From assembly GCA_030655075.1 (NCBI GenBank), contig JAURWE010000130.1, forward strand, positions 1-64,000: DNA of 64,000 bases. Direction: 5' to 3'. The notes beneath the pieces were generated by a model that saw only the letters and a list, made by a program, of their open reading frames with translations, made no database searches and was not told the DNA's origin. A program made the translations under genes and the position numbers. Shown one piece after another: positions 1 through 8,467 of this stretch; position 1 is the first letter of the stretch; every line of letters begins with the position of its first letter. This stretch comes from Pararhizobium sp. (GTDB lineage Bacteria > Pseudomonadota > Alphaproteobacteria > Rhizobiales > Rhizobiaceae).

Positions 1-214
1 CATGATCGCAGGCGGTCGAAAACCCGTGCGGGACGCCCTCTACATCGCCGCCTTGCCAGCCAACCGCTTCGAACCCGCCATGATAGCAGTCTTAGAACGC
101 TTGAAGGCAAAGCTCAAACCGGGAAAGGTTGCTCTCGTCGCCGTCATGCGCCGGATGATCGTCATCCTGAACGCCCGAATGCGAGATCACCACGCAACGG
201 TGCTTGACCTGTAA
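1..214 (+). CDS. IS110-family transposase, C-terminal fragment (cut by window edge)
   Basis: The reading frame is open from the first bases of the window to a TAA at 212-214, about 70 residues. The pattern (Ala-Gly-Gly-Arg, VRDALYIAAL, then GKVALVAVMRRMIVILNA) is typical of the C-terminal transposase_20 region of IS110/IS1111-family DDE(E)-type transposases, which insert without target duplication. The ATG at position 2 is internal and is not a start. Whether the element is intact upstream cannot be seen. The right end of the element probably lies between 214 and about 245, just before the MarC-like gene. Confidence 0.7.
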   Translation, partial: MIAGGRKPVRDALYIAALPANRFEPAMIAVLERLKAKLKPGKVALVAVMRRMIVILNARMRDHHATVLDL

Positions 215-250
215 CACCGTTGCTTTTTTCATGTTCCACAGCAGGCGGCT

Positions 251-889
251 CTACCCCACAAACACTGACTTGATGCCATCGACGACGAACTGCACTGCCA
301 GTGCCGCCAGGATGACGCCCAAGAGCCGGGTGAGGATCGCCCGGCCGGTGATGCCGAGAAACCGGTCGAGCCGCTCGGCGATGACGAGGGCGGCAAACAG
401 CAGGGCGAAACAAGCGGCGATGACCACGAGCAGCTGCACCCGTTCCACCGGTGCCGCGAAAGATCCCGACAACAGGATGACGGCCGAGATCGCGCCCGGC
501 CCGGCAATCAGCGGCAGGGCGAGGGGGAAAACGGCGATGTTCTGGATGTGGTCCTTGGTAATCGCAGTCTCGCCGGTCTTTTCCTTGCGCTCCTGCCGCT
601 TCTCGAAAATCATTTCGAAGGCGATCCAGAACAGCAGAAGACCGCCGGCAATGCGGAAGGCGCCGATGGAGATACCCAGAAGCCCGAGAATGCCGTTGCC
701 GAAGATGGCGAAGGCGGCAAGAATACCGAAGGCGATCAGCGTGCCGCGCAGCGCCACCTGAAAGCGCTGAGCACGGTTCATGCCGATGGTCAGGCTGAGG
801 AACAGCGGCGCCAGACCGGGCGGATCGATCGTCACCAGGATGGTCGTGACCGCGTTGATCAGAAGATCGATGTTGAACACGGCGGCCAC
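251..889 (-). CDS. MarC-family integral membrane protein
   Basis: A 212-residue hydrophobic protein with about six predicted membrane segments, the usual size for MarC/YchE/YhgN proteins. The N-terminal pattern LLINAVTTILVTIDPPGLAPLFLSL and the central PLALPLIAGPGAISAVILL are family hallmarks. The family is inner-membrane and of unknown function; the old link of marC to multiple antibiotic resistance is not supported in E. coli. The start used is GTG at 889; a second in-frame GTG at 880 is equally plausible and neither has a strong Shine-Dalgarno. It is transcribed divergently from gyrA. Confidence 0.85.
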   Translation of the reverse strand: MAAVFNIDLLINAVTTILVTIDPPGLAPLFLSLTIGMNRAQRFQVALRGTLIAFGILAAFAIFGNGILGLLGISIGAFRIAGGLLLFWIAFEMIFEKRQERKEKTGETAITKDHIQNIAVFPLALPLIAGPGAISAVILLSGSFAAPVERVQLLVVIAACFALLFAALVIAERLDRFLGITGRAILTRLLGVILAALAVQFVVDGIKSVFVG

Positions 890-1056
890 TCCATTTTTGC
901 CTTTCCCCCGAAAGGCGCAATTCCTGTTTTAGGATACGAAAACCGCAAAAGGAAGCGCTCGCGGGCAAAGCATGCGGCGTTTGACATCAAAATGCCTGGC
1001 TTTCTGTGAGAAGGGTCAGAAGGCTGTTCAAAACCCTCCGGAAATGCCCGCAGAAC

Positions 1057-1086
1057 TTGGCGTTGGCGAGGCTGTTCCGCTATAAG
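1057..1086 (+). promoter_or_regulatory. Probable gyrA promoter
   Basis: TTGGCG (1057-1062), an 18-base spacer and TATAAG (1081-1086) resemble a sigma-70-type promoter. It would give a leader of about 30 bases before the gyrA TTG start at 1123. This is motif inspection only. Confidence 0.4.
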
Positions 1087-1122
1087 TACCCATCTGATTC
1101 TGAACAGAGATCGTGATAGAAA

Positions 1123-3933
1123 TTGACTGAACAAACACCTCCCGGCGGCGGCAAGAACCCTCCAGGCATCGAGCCCATTTCCATCATGGAGGAGATGCAG
1201 CGCTCCTACCTCGACTACGCCATGAGCGTGATCGTCAGCCGCGCGCTCCCCGATGTCCGCGATGGCCTGAAGCCTGTTCACCGCCGCATCCTGTACGGGA
1301 TGAACGAGCTGGGGCTCGACTGGAACAAGAAATACGTCAAGAGCGCCCGTGTCACCGGCGACGTGATGGGTAAATATCACCCGCACGGCGACTCGGCGAT
1401 CTACGACGCCTTGGCGCGTATGGCCCAGCCCTGGTCGCTGCGCATGCCGCTGATCGATGGTCAGGGCAATTTCGGCTCGATCGACGGCGATCCGCCGGCC
1501 GCGCAGCGTTATACCGAGTGCCGGCTGGAGAAGGTGGCGCATGCGCTGCTCGACGACCTTGACAAGGAAACCGTCGATTTTCGCGACAACTACGATGGCA
1601 CCATGTCGGAGCCTGTGGTGGTGCCGGCAAAGTTCCCGAACCTGCTTGTCAACGGCGCCGGCGGTATTGCCGTCGGCATGGCGACCAACATTCCGCCGCA
1701 CAATCTGATCGAGGTCATCAACGGCTGCGTCGCGCTGATAGACGAACCGGCGCTCGAGCTCCACCAGCTGATGGAGCATGTTCCGGGACCGGACTTTCCG
1801 ACCGGCGCCTTCATCATGGGCCGTTCCGGCATCCGCCAGGCCTACGAGACCGGCCGCGGCTCGGTGATCATGCGCGGCCGCGCCACGATCGAACCGATGC
1901 GCGGCGACCGCGAGCAGATCATCGTCACCGAAGTTCCCTATCAGGTGAACAAGTCGACGATGATCGAGAAAATGGCCGAACTGGTGCGCGACAAGCGTAT
2001 CGAGGGCATTTCCGACATCCGCGACGAATCCGACCGTCAGGGCTACCGCGTCGTCATCGAGCTGAAGCGCGATGCCAATGCCGAGGTCATTCTCAACCAG
2101 CTCTATCGCTACACGCCGCTGCAGACTTCGTTCGGCTGCAACATGGTGGCGCTGAATGGCGGCAAGCCGGAGCAGATGACGCTGCTCGACATGCTGCGCG
2201 CCTTCGTCGCCTTCCGCGAGGAAGTCGTCAGCCGCCGCACCAAATACCTGCTGCGCAAGGCCCGCGACCGGGCCCATGTCCTGGTCGGCCTTGCCATTGC
2301 CGTTGCCAATATCGACGAGATCATCGCGCTGATCCGCACCGCGCCGGATCCGCAGACCGCGCGCGAACAGTTGATGACCCGCCGCTGGCCGGCCCGTGAT
2401 GTCGAATCGCTCATTCGCCTGATCGACGATCCCCGCCACCGCATCAACGAAGACCTGACCTACAACCTGTCGGAAGAGCAGGCCCGTGCCATCCTCGAGC
2501 TGCGCCTTGCCCGCCTTACGGCTCTCGGCCGCGACGAAATCGGCGACGAGCTCAACAAGATCGGCAGCGAGATCAGCGACTACCTGGAAATCCTCGGGTC
2601 GCGCGTCCGCATCATGTCGATCGTCAAGCAGGAGCTGGAATCGGTTCGTGATGAGTTCGGCACGCCGCGCCGCTCGGAGATCGTCGAGGGTGGTCCTGAT
2701 ATGGACGACGAAGACCTGATCTCGCGCGAGGACATGGTCGTCACCGTCTCCCATCTCGGCTACATCAAGCGTGTGCCGCTGACGACCTACCGCGCCCAGC
2801 GCCGCGGCGGCAAGGGCCGCTCGGGCATGGCGACCCGCGACGAGGATTTCGTCACGCGCCTGTTCGTCGCCAACACCCATACGCCGGTGCTGTTCTTCTC
2901 GTCACGCGGCATAGTCTACAAGGAAAAGGTCTGGCGCCTGCCGGTCGGCACGCCGCAGTCGAAGGGCAAGGCCCTGATCAACATGCTGCCGCTGGAGCAG
3001 GGCGAACGCATCACCACGATCATGCCGCTGCCCGAGGACGAGACGAGCTGGGAAAACCTCGACGTCATGTTCTCGACAAAGCGCGGCACCGTTCGCCGCA
3101 ACAAGCTCGGCGATTTCGTCCAGGTCAACCGCAACGGCAAGATCGCCATGAAGCTCGATGAGGAGGGTGACGAAATCCTCTCGGTCGAGACCTGCACCGA
3201 TCTCGACGACGTCCTGCTGACGACGGCGCTCGGCCAGTGCATCCGCTTCTCGGTCGATGACGTGCGCGTCTTTGCCGGCCGCAACTCCGTCGGCGTTCGT
3301 GGCATCACGCTGGGCGCCGGCGACCGCATCATCTCCATGACCATTGTCGGCCATGTCGATGCCGAACCCTGGGAGCGGGCGGCCTATCTCAAGCGTTCCG
3401 CGCAGGAGCGCCGTGCCGTCACCGGCGAGGCCGAAGAGATCGCGCTGGTCGGCGAAGAGGTGGTCGAAGAAGGCCAACTCACCGACGAGCGCTACGAGGA
3501 GCTGAAGGCGCGCGAACAATTCGTGCTGACCATTGGCGAAAAGGGTTTTGGCAAGCGTTCGTCGTCCTACGACTTCCGCACCTCGGGCCGTGGCGGCAAG
3601 GGCATCCGTGCCACCGACACGTCGAAGATCGGCGAAGTCGGTGAACTCGTCGCGGCCTTCCCGGTGGAAGACGGCGACCAGATCATGCTCGTGTCGGACG
3701 GCGGTCAGTTGATCCGCGTGCCGGTCGGCGGCATCCGCATCGCCAGCCGCGCCACGAAGGGCGTGACGATCTTCTCCACCGCCAAGGACGAAAAGGTCGT
3801 CTCGGTCGAACGCATCAGCGAGCCGGAGCCGGATGAAGACGCAGAAACGGAGCTCGACACGGCTTCCCGCGATGCCACCATCGCGGATGGCGATGAACCG
3901 GCGGCAGAAACGCCCCCGGCCGGCGACGAATAG
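1123..3933 (+). CDS. gyrA: DNA gyrase subunit A
   Basis: GyrA is the breakage-reunion subunit of the A2B2 gyrase that introduces negative supercoils. The 936-residue product begins with the conserved segment EEMQRSYLDYAMSVIVSRAL and includes the quinolone-resistance region (GKYHPHGDSAIYDALARMAQ) with the catalytic tyrosine in AAQRYTECRL. The C-terminal third holds the beta-propeller repeats, including the GyrA box QRRGGKG, and ends in an acidic Asp/Glu-rich tail. The QRDR serine/aspartate pattern (GDSAIYD) looks wild type, with serine at the usual fluoroquinolone position. The start is TTG at 1123, matching the usual rhizobial N-terminus MTEQTPPGGG. An intrinsic terminator follows directly. 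Confidence 0.98.
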   Translation: MTEQTPPGGGKNPPGIEPISIMEEMQRSYLDYAMSVIVSRALPDVRDGLKPVHRRILYGMNELGLDWNKKYVKSARVTGDVMGKYHPHGDSAIYDALARMAQPWSLRMPLIDGQGNFGSIDGDPPAAQRYTECRLEKVAHALLDDLDKETVDFRDNYDGTMSEPVVVPAKFPNLLVNGAGGIAVGMATNIPPHNLIEVINGCVALIDEPALELHQLMEHVPGPDFPTGAFIMGRSGIRQAYETGRGSVIMRGRATIEPMRGDREQIIVTEVPYQVNKSTMIEKMAELVRDKRIEGISDIRDESDRQGYRVVIELKRDANAEVILNQLYRYTPLQTSFGCNMVALNGGKPEQMTLLDMLRAFVAFREEVVSRRTKYLLRKARDRAHVLVGLAIAVANIDEIIALIRTAPDPQTAREQLMTRRWPARDVESLIRLIDDPRHRINEDLTYNLSEEQARAILELRLARLTALGRDEIGDELNKIGSEISDYLEILGSRVRIMSIVKQELESVRDEFGTPRRSEIVEGGPDMDDEDLISREDMVVTVSHLGYIKRVPLTTYRAQRRGGKGRSGMATRDEDFVTRLFVANTHTPVLFFSSRGIVYKEKVWRLPVGTPQSKGKALINMLPLEQGERITTIMPLPEDETSWENLDVMFSTKRGTVRRNKLGDFVQVNRNGKIAMKLDEEGDEILSVETCTDLDDVLLTTALGQCIRFSVDDVRVFAGRNSVGVRGITLGAGDRIISMTIVGHVDAEPWERAAYLKRSAQERRAVTGEAEEIALVGEEVVEEGQLTDERYEELKAREQFVLTIGEKGFGKRSSSYDFRTSGRGGKGIRATDTSKIGEVGELVAAFPVEDGDQIMLVSDGGQLIRVPVGGIRIASRATKGVTIFSTAKDEKVVSVERISEPEPDEDAETELDTASRDATIADGDEPAAETPPAGDE

Positions 3934-3949
3934 CCGGACGATTTTGAAA

Positions 3950-3978
3950 CCGGGCAGCCCTGCTGCCCGGTTTTTTTT
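3950..3978 (+). terminator. Intrinsic terminator of gyrA
   Basis: A perfect 9-bp stem (CCGGGCAGC at 3950-3958 / GCTGCCCGG at 3962-3970) with a 3-base loop is followed by eight T. It lies 17 bases after the gyrA stop codon. Confidence 0.92.
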
Positions 3979-4068
3979 GGGGACTGGCCTGTTTTTTCTG
4001 AATGAATGTCCGCTGTGAGCCGTCATGGGAAACGTGCTCTGGGATGGCGGTTGAGGCGAGGGGGATTT

Positions 4069-5559
4069 ATGGGGAGCTTGACGCGGCGCGGCCTGATGAT
4101 CGGCACGTCTCTGGTGGCCGGTGCTGCCGCCGGGCGGTTTCTTCTGGCGCCGACGAACAATCCCGGGCCCCGCTTTCCCAAGCTGATCGACGAGGCCGGG
4201 AAAACCCTGCTGGACGATGCCAGCGAACTGTCGCCGACACCGGTCGCCAAACACATCACCATCGCCGACGATCCGAGCGAAAAGACCGTCGACGCCATCC
4301 GCACGCTGCTCGATGAGGCGCGAACCGGCAACATTGCCCTGAACGCCAGCACCGCCCGCCACTCCATGGGCGGCCAGAGCCTGCCGCATGACGGTCTGGC
4401 CCTGACGCTTGACCAGCAATGGCTGGAGGCAGACACCGCCGCAAAAACCTATCGCGTCGGCGCCGGAACCCGCTGGTCCACCGTCATCACCAAGCTCGAT
4501 GCGCTCGGCTTTTCGCCGGCGGTCATGCAGTCGAACAACAATTTCGGCGTCGCCAGCACCTTTTCGGTAAATGCGCATGGCTGGCCGGTGCCCTTCAGCG
4601 GCTGCGGCAGCACCGTGCGGTCGATGAAGATGCTGCTGGCCGATGGCGCGCTCGTGTCCTGCTCGCGCACCGAAAACACCGAACTTTTCAACCACGCCAT
4701 GGGCGGCTACGGCCTGTTCGGCGTCATCACCGAACTCGAACTCGACATGGTGCCGAACAGCAGGCTCACCCCGTCGTTCGAACCAATGCCGGGCCCGGAA
4801 CTTGGCCAGCGGTTCGCAGCAGCGCTTGCCGCTGATCCGGCGATCCAGATGGCCTATGGACGCATGGACATCTCGCTCGACCGCTTTCTCGACGATGCTC
4901 TGCTGATCACCTACCGGCCGACGGACAATCAGAGCGACATTCCGGCCGCCACCGGCTCCGGTCTGATGAGCCGGATTGCGCGCGACATTTTCAGGGCGCA
5001 GGTGGAATCCGACCGGATCAAACATCTGCGCTGGTGGACGGAGGCCGACGTCGCGCCCGCTATCGCGGCCGAATCCACCCGCAACAGCCTGATGAACGAA
5101 CCCGTCATTACACTTGATGACCGCGACCCGTTCCGCACCGATATACTTCACGAATACTTCGTATCGCCAGCCCGTTTCGCCGACTTCGTGCAGGCCTGCA
5201 AGGATGTCATCCCGGCGTCCTTCCAGCAACTGCTCAACATCACCCTGCGCTATGTCAACACCGACAAAGACAGCGTCCTGGCCTATGCCACGGAACCGCG
5301 CATTGCCGCTGTCCTGTTGTTCTCCCAGGAAAAAACCGTGCGCGGCGAAGCCGACATGGCGCGCATGACGGCCGAGCTGATCGAGCGGGTCATCGCCATC
5401 GGCGGCACCTATTATCTGCCTTACAGACCGCATGCGACGCTGGACCAACTGCGGCGGGGGTATGGCCGGGCTGATGAATTCGTCGCCCGCAAACGTGCGC
5501 TCGATCCTACACTTCTGTTTCGCAACAATCTGTGGGACGCATATCTTTCCAAGCTTTGA
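4069..5559 (+). CDS. Tat-exported FAD-binding (PCMH-type) oxidoreductase
   Basis: A 496-residue protein of the FAD/FMN-containing dehydrogenase superfamily (GlcD/aldonolactone oxidase/cytokinin dehydrogenase fold). Its N-terminus has a twin-arginine signature TRRGLMIG followed by a hydrophobic stretch, so export of a folded flavoprotein is likely. The FAD-binding half carries RHSMGGQS (His98), which resembles the GHS motif whose histidine can bind FAD covalently, followed by YRVGAGTRW and NNFGVASTFSVNAHGW. The C-terminus (DPTLLFRNNLWDAYL) is like that of aldonolactone oxidases. ATG 4069 was chosen over an upstream in-frame ATG at 4006 because of the GAGGGGG Shine-Dalgarno 5 bases before it. 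The substrate is unknown. It probably heads an operon with the three membrane-protein genes that follow. Confidence 0.75.
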   Translation: MGSLTRRGLMIGTSLVAGAAAGRFLLAPTNNPGPRFPKLIDEAGKTLLDDASELSPTPVAKHITIADDPSEKTVDAIRTLLDEARTGNIALNASTARHSMGGQSLPHDGLALTLDQQWLEADTAAKTYRVGAGTRWSTVITKLDALGFSPAVMQSNNNFGVASTFSVNAHGWPVPFSGCGSTVRSMKMLLADGALVSCSRTENTELFNHAMGGYGLFGVITELELDMVPNSRLTPSFEPMPGPELGQRFAAALAADPAIQMAYGRMDISLDRFLDDALLITYRPTDNQSDIPAATGSGLMSRIARDIFRAQVESDRIKHLRWWTEADVAPAIAAESTRNSLMNEPVITLDDRDPFRTDILHEYFVSPARFADFVQACKDVIPASFQQLLNITLRYVNTDKDSVLAYATEPRIAAVLLFSQEKTVRGEADMARMTAELIERVIAIGGTYYLPYRPHATLDQLRRGYGRADEFVARKRALDPTLLFRNNLWDAYLSKL

Positions 5560-5571
5560 AAGGCTGAGCCG

Positions 5572-5979
5572 ATGGGAAAACTACGCTGGATCGCCGCTGC
5601 CTATACGGTCGCTCTTCTGGGCGCGGCCTCGCTCAACTACATTCCCGGTCTGACGGATTCCGAGGGAAGGGCCTTCGGCATCTTCGCCCTCGATATCTAC
5701 GATGACAGCCTGCATGTCGCCTCGGCGATCTGGGCGGCAGTCTCCGCCTACCTGTCGAGCCGGGCTGCCCGCGCCTTCCTGTTCTACTTCGGTATCCTTT
5801 ATTTCGGCGACGGCCTGCTCGGCCTGATCACCGGCTCCGGCTATCTCGATCTCGGCATCATCAATTACGGCGTGCAGGACCTGCCGTTCATGTTCAAGAT
5901 CTTTGCCAACACCCCGCATCTGGTGCTCGGCGGCGTGGCGTTTCTTTCGTCGATCATCTTTCGCGATGAGGCCCGGTGA
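5572..5979 (+). CDS. Small integral membrane protein of unknown function
   Basis: 135 residues with about four hydrophobic segments: an N-terminal helix, a segment near residues 40-60 (SAIWAAVSAYLSS), FLFYFGILYFGDGLLGLI, and a C-terminal HLVLGGVAFLSSIIF. It resembles small DUF4383-like four-helix membrane proteins, but I cannot assign a family with confidence. It starts 12 bases after the FAD oxidoreductase stop and its own stop overlaps the next start (TGATG), so it belongs to the same transcription unit. Confidence 0.7.
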   Translation: MGKLRWIAAAYTVALLGAASLNYIPGLTDSEGRAFGIFALDIYDDSLHVASAIWAAVSAYLSSRAARAFLFYFGILYFGDGLLGLITGSGYLDLGIINYGVQDLPFMFKIFANTPHLVLGGVAFLSSIIFRDEAR

Positions 5980-7049
5980 TGCGACGGCTTCTCAAATTGC
6001 TTAAATGGACGGTTCTGGCACTGGTTCTTGTCGTGCTGCTGCTCTTGAGCCCGGTCGCCTATGTGGAGACCATGTGCCATGAGGAAGTACAGCCAGAGAC
6101 CTACAAACCCCTGATCACCGATGCCGGATTTCGGCGACAGGAAGCCAACACCTATTTGACCTATCCGGAATGGCACATCGTCTATGCCTATGACGGCCTC
6201 GCCGAAGCGCTCAAGACCGGCGACGAGAAAGACTTCGGCTACGTCTCCAGTGTCGCCGGGTTCTGGCAGACGACCTGCAGCCTGACCCGCATGGCCGATC
6301 GGCACGGCGGCGCCGACAGCGCCACGCGCACCATGGTGCACACGATCGGCGTCAGCTTCACCCTGGAGATGGCGCTGAAGGCGGCCTACGAGGAAACCAT
6401 CGGCCGGGTGACGGCGCTGATCCGGGGCAGCGAAAAGACACCTCAGGACAAGGTCGCGGCCGAGATGGCAGCCGACTATGCGGAATTCCTGCGCCAAACT
6501 CCCTGGTACAAGTTTGATTTCGATGCTGAGACGCAAAAGCTCTGGGCAGCACCGGTCGATGATGTCGTGCGAGGCTGGGAGCGGCGGCTGGCACTGGGCG
6601 GCGAGTGGAGTGCCAAGACCGCCTATGCCGGCGTCATCGCCGACGCTGTTGCCGCGACAGCTCCGGCAAAGCTCGAAATCCGCTCGGTCATTTCAGGCTT
6701 GGGCTCTGCCGACCTCGCGGCGATCCCCAACGTGAAGGTGATATCCGAGCGCCCTGAAGGCATCGAAATCGAGACGCCGCGCTATGATCTCTTCACCCGT
6801 ATTCTCGTCACCATCGCCGAGCGCGGCGGCAGCATCCGCGAGATCGCCGGAAACGATGACATCATGGTGACCATCACGCTGCCATCGGCCGAGACTTATG
6901 CCGGGCCGGGTGAGGTGATCTCGCGCCTGAAACGTGACGGGTTTGCCAGTGATCGGGCTTTGCTGGCGATGAAGGTGACCGATCTCTCCGGTTTCTTGCA
7001 GCTGATGCCACTCGCCGATCCGGGCCTTGAACATGTATTCGATTACTGA
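5979..7049 (+). CDS. Membrane-anchored protein of unknown function
   Basis: A 356-residue protein with a basic N-terminus and one strong transmembrane segment (WTVLALVLVVLLLLSPVAYV). A roughly 320-residue soluble domain follows, presumably periplasmic, with no motif I recognise. ATG 5979 is used; it overlaps the previous stop as TGATG. An in-frame GTG at 5976 is the alternative. Its place behind a Tat-exported flavoprotein suggests a shared periplasmic role, but nothing in the sequence defines it. Confidence 0.65.
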   Translation: MRRLLKLLKWTVLALVLVVLLLLSPVAYVETMCHEEVQPETYKPLITDAGFRRQEANTYLTYPEWHIVYAYDGLAEALKTGDEKDFGYVSSVAGFWQTTCSLTRMADRHGGADSATRTMVHTIGVSFTLEMALKAAYEETIGRVTALIRGSEKTPQDKVAAEMAADYAEFLRQTPWYKFDFDAETQKLWAAPVDDVVRGWERRLALGGEWSAKTAYAGVIADAVAATAPAKLEIRSVISGLGSADLAAIPNVKVISERPEGIEIETPRYDLFTRILVTIAERGGSIREIAGNDDIMVTITLPSAETYAGPGEVISRLKRDGFASDRALLAMKVTDLSGFLQLMPLADPGLEHVFDY

Positions 7050-7054
7050 CGAGG

Positions 7055-7363
7055 ATGAAACGCCTCCTCCGCGTTGTCACAACAGCATTGGCAATAGCCG
7101 GATTGGCCTACGTGCTGATGGCCGGCGTCTTTCTATTGTCCGGTCGCGCTCCGGCAGCACTCGTCGTCTTTGCGGAACGGATGGATGCGAACGAACTGCC
7201 GCCCGGCATCTCAATCATGCGTTGGGACGGAATGACGGCAATCCTCGCCGGCAACGAGCCAATCGATGTGTTAGCCCTCTACAAGGCCGGCGCCGTGCTC
7301 ATCCTGCCGATGCGCAAAAGCGGCTGTCTCGATGTCGGGCGAACGCAGCCAACTGCCCAATAG
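7055..7363 (+). CDS. Small membrane protein of unknown function
   Basis: 102 residues with one N-terminal hydrophobic segment (TALAIAGLAYVLMAGVFLLSG) and a short soluble tail ending in a Cys-containing basic stretch. It begins 5 bases after the preceding stop and is probably the last gene of the operon that starts at 4069. No family was recognised. Confidence 0.55.
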   Translation: MKRLLRVVTTALAIAGLAYVLMAGVFLLSGRAPAALVVFAERMDANELPPGISIMRWDGMTAILAGNEPIDVLALYKAGAVLILPMRKSGCLDVGRTQPTAQ

Positions 7364-7366
7364 AAA

Positions 7367-7397
7367 AAGCCGAACGGTGAGGGGGACCGTTCGGCTT
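7367..7397 (-). terminator. Hairpin between converging small operons
   Basis: A 12-bp perfect stem AAGCCGAACGGT (7367-7378) / ACCGTTCGGCTT (7386-7397) with a 7-base loop. The U-tract (TTTTT) is on the minus strand, so it best fits a terminator for the tiny-protein pair at 7451-7731. It also lies just after the plus-strand gene ending at 7363 and may act in both directions. Confidence 0.75.
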
Positions 7398-7450
7398 CCT
7401 AGAATCCTGTGTCGAACTGGAGGTCTCGACCGGACGTAAAATAAACGTGT

Positions 7451-7594
7451 TCAAACGCGGAAGTAAGAATTCTGCTCGCGGCGCAGATCTTTCAACGCTG
7501 ATCTGTCGCGATGCAGTTCGAAGATGGTTTTTGTGAAATCGACGAGAAACATGACGCTGATGAAGGCAGAGATGAGCATCATTGCGATAGCCAT
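7451..7594 (-). CDS. 47-residue single-pass membrane protein
   Basis: The minus strand encodes a 47-residue peptide beginning MAIAMMLISAFISVMFLV and ending in a highly charged tail (HRDRSALKDLRREQ). The layout is one membrane helix followed by a basic, possibly helical cytoplasmic tail. A GAGG Shine-Dalgarno sits 9 bases before the ATG at 7594. The gene starts 14 bases after the stop of the companion small gene at 7609-7731, and the shared hairpin terminator follows 54 bases downstream. No family was recognised. Confidence 0.55.
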   Translation of the reverse strand: MAIAMMLISAFISVMFLVDFTKTIFELHRDRSALKDLRREQNSYFRV

Positions 7595-7608
7595 AACGTC
7601 TTATCCTC

Positions 7609-7731
7609 TTAGTTCGCCAGCGTTCTGCGGGCGTTTTCCTGGATTTCGTCGCGGGATTCATTGCGAAGTGCGTTTGCAGTGGCGAACAGCATTGCGAAAA
7701 ACATGGTCATGGAAAGAAGAATGAGCATCAT
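7609..7731 (-). CDS. 40-residue membrane protein
   Basis: The minus strand encodes a 40-residue peptide: a hydrophobic, Met/Phe-rich helix (MMLILLSMTMFFAMLFATA) and a charged C-terminal tail (RNESRDEIQENARRTLAN). An AAAGGAA ribosome-binding site is about 8 bases before the ATG at 7731. The pair with the 47-residue gene looks like a mini-operon of membrane micropeptides. A similar lone helix plus charged tail is common in regulatory membrane micropeptides, but no function can be assigned. Confidence 0.55.
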   Translation of the reverse strand: MMLILLSMTMFFAMLFATANALRNESRDEIQENARRTLAN

Positions 7732-7954
7732 TGTCGTGTTCCTTTCGCTTTCTAAACGGCGATACCTTGAAAAGGTTCCGTTGCTGTTGTTTGAACTTCA
7801 ACATTTTCGAGATGAAACATCGTTGAATGCCCCTTTCATCTAGCATTCAGGTTTGGCCGCTGCTGTTTCCGGTGGAACAGGCAGCAACGGCATCGCTCTT
7901 TCCCTTGCGGACTTTGCGCCGCCATGACAAAAGGCGGGAAACGGAATGGGCGCC

Positions 7955-8449
7955 ATGACGACAGCTTTCTATCCGGGCTCCTTTGACCCGATGACAAACG
8001 GGCATCTGGATGTGCTGGTTCAGGCGCTCAACCTTGCATCAACGGTTGTCGTTGCCATTGGTATCCATCCGGGCAAGCTACCGCTGTTTTCCTTCGACGA
8101 ACGCGCAGCCCTGATCCGCCAGTCGCTGGCCGATTTTCTGCCGGACCGGGCAGGGGATATTTCCGTCGTCTCCTTCGACAAGCTTTCCGTCGATGCGGCC
8201 CGCAGCCACGGCGCGGCGCTGCTGGTTCGCGGCCTTCGCGATGGCACGGACCTCGACTATGAAATGCAGATGGCGGGCATGAACCGGCAGATGGCGCCGG
8301 ACATCCAGACGGTGTTTTTACCGGCCGGAACCGCGTCGCGGCCCATTACGGCCACATTGGTCCGCCAAATCGCCGCCATGGGTGGAGATGTCAGCGCGTT
8401 TGTTCCGAACGCCGTGCTGACCGCGCTCAAAGCCAAGAAAAACGCCTGA
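7955..8449 (+). CDS. coaD: Phosphopantetheine adenylyltransferase
   Basis: CoaD transfers AMP from ATP to 4'-phosphopantetheine, the penultimate step of coenzyme A synthesis. The 164-residue product has the nucleotidyltransferase motif GSFDPMTNGH near the N-terminus, the substrate-binding segment LLVRGLRDGTDLDYEMQMAGMN, and the ISSTLVR-equivalent ITATLVRQIA. Length is normal for the family. ATG 7955 (MTTAFYPGSFDP) matches the usual rhizobial N-terminus; an ATG three codons upstream (7946) is possible. It heads the coaD-ppiA-ppiB group. Confidence 0.96.
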   Translation: MTTAFYPGSFDPMTNGHLDVLVQALNLASTVVVAIGIHPGKLPLFSFDERAALIRQSLADFLPDRAGDISVVSFDKLSVDAARSHGAALLVRGLRDGTDLDYEMQMAGMNRQMAPDIQTVFLPAGTASRPITATLVRQIAAMGGDVSAFVPNAVLTALKAKKNA

Positions 8450-8467
8450 AACCTTCATGGAGCACCT

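Noticed and set aside
859..5448. Two very long open frames (673 and 848 codons) on the minus strand opposite gyrA and the FAD oxidoreductase gene
   Set aside because: They are antisense to well-identified genes, have no family patterns and are Asp/Arg/His-rich, typical of GC-rich antisense frames.
7658..7846. Longer minus-strand frame of 62 codons over the 40-residue membrane peptide
   Set aside because: It is basic and low in hydrophobicity, lacks a ribosome-binding site and overlaps the better-supported micropeptide in another frame.
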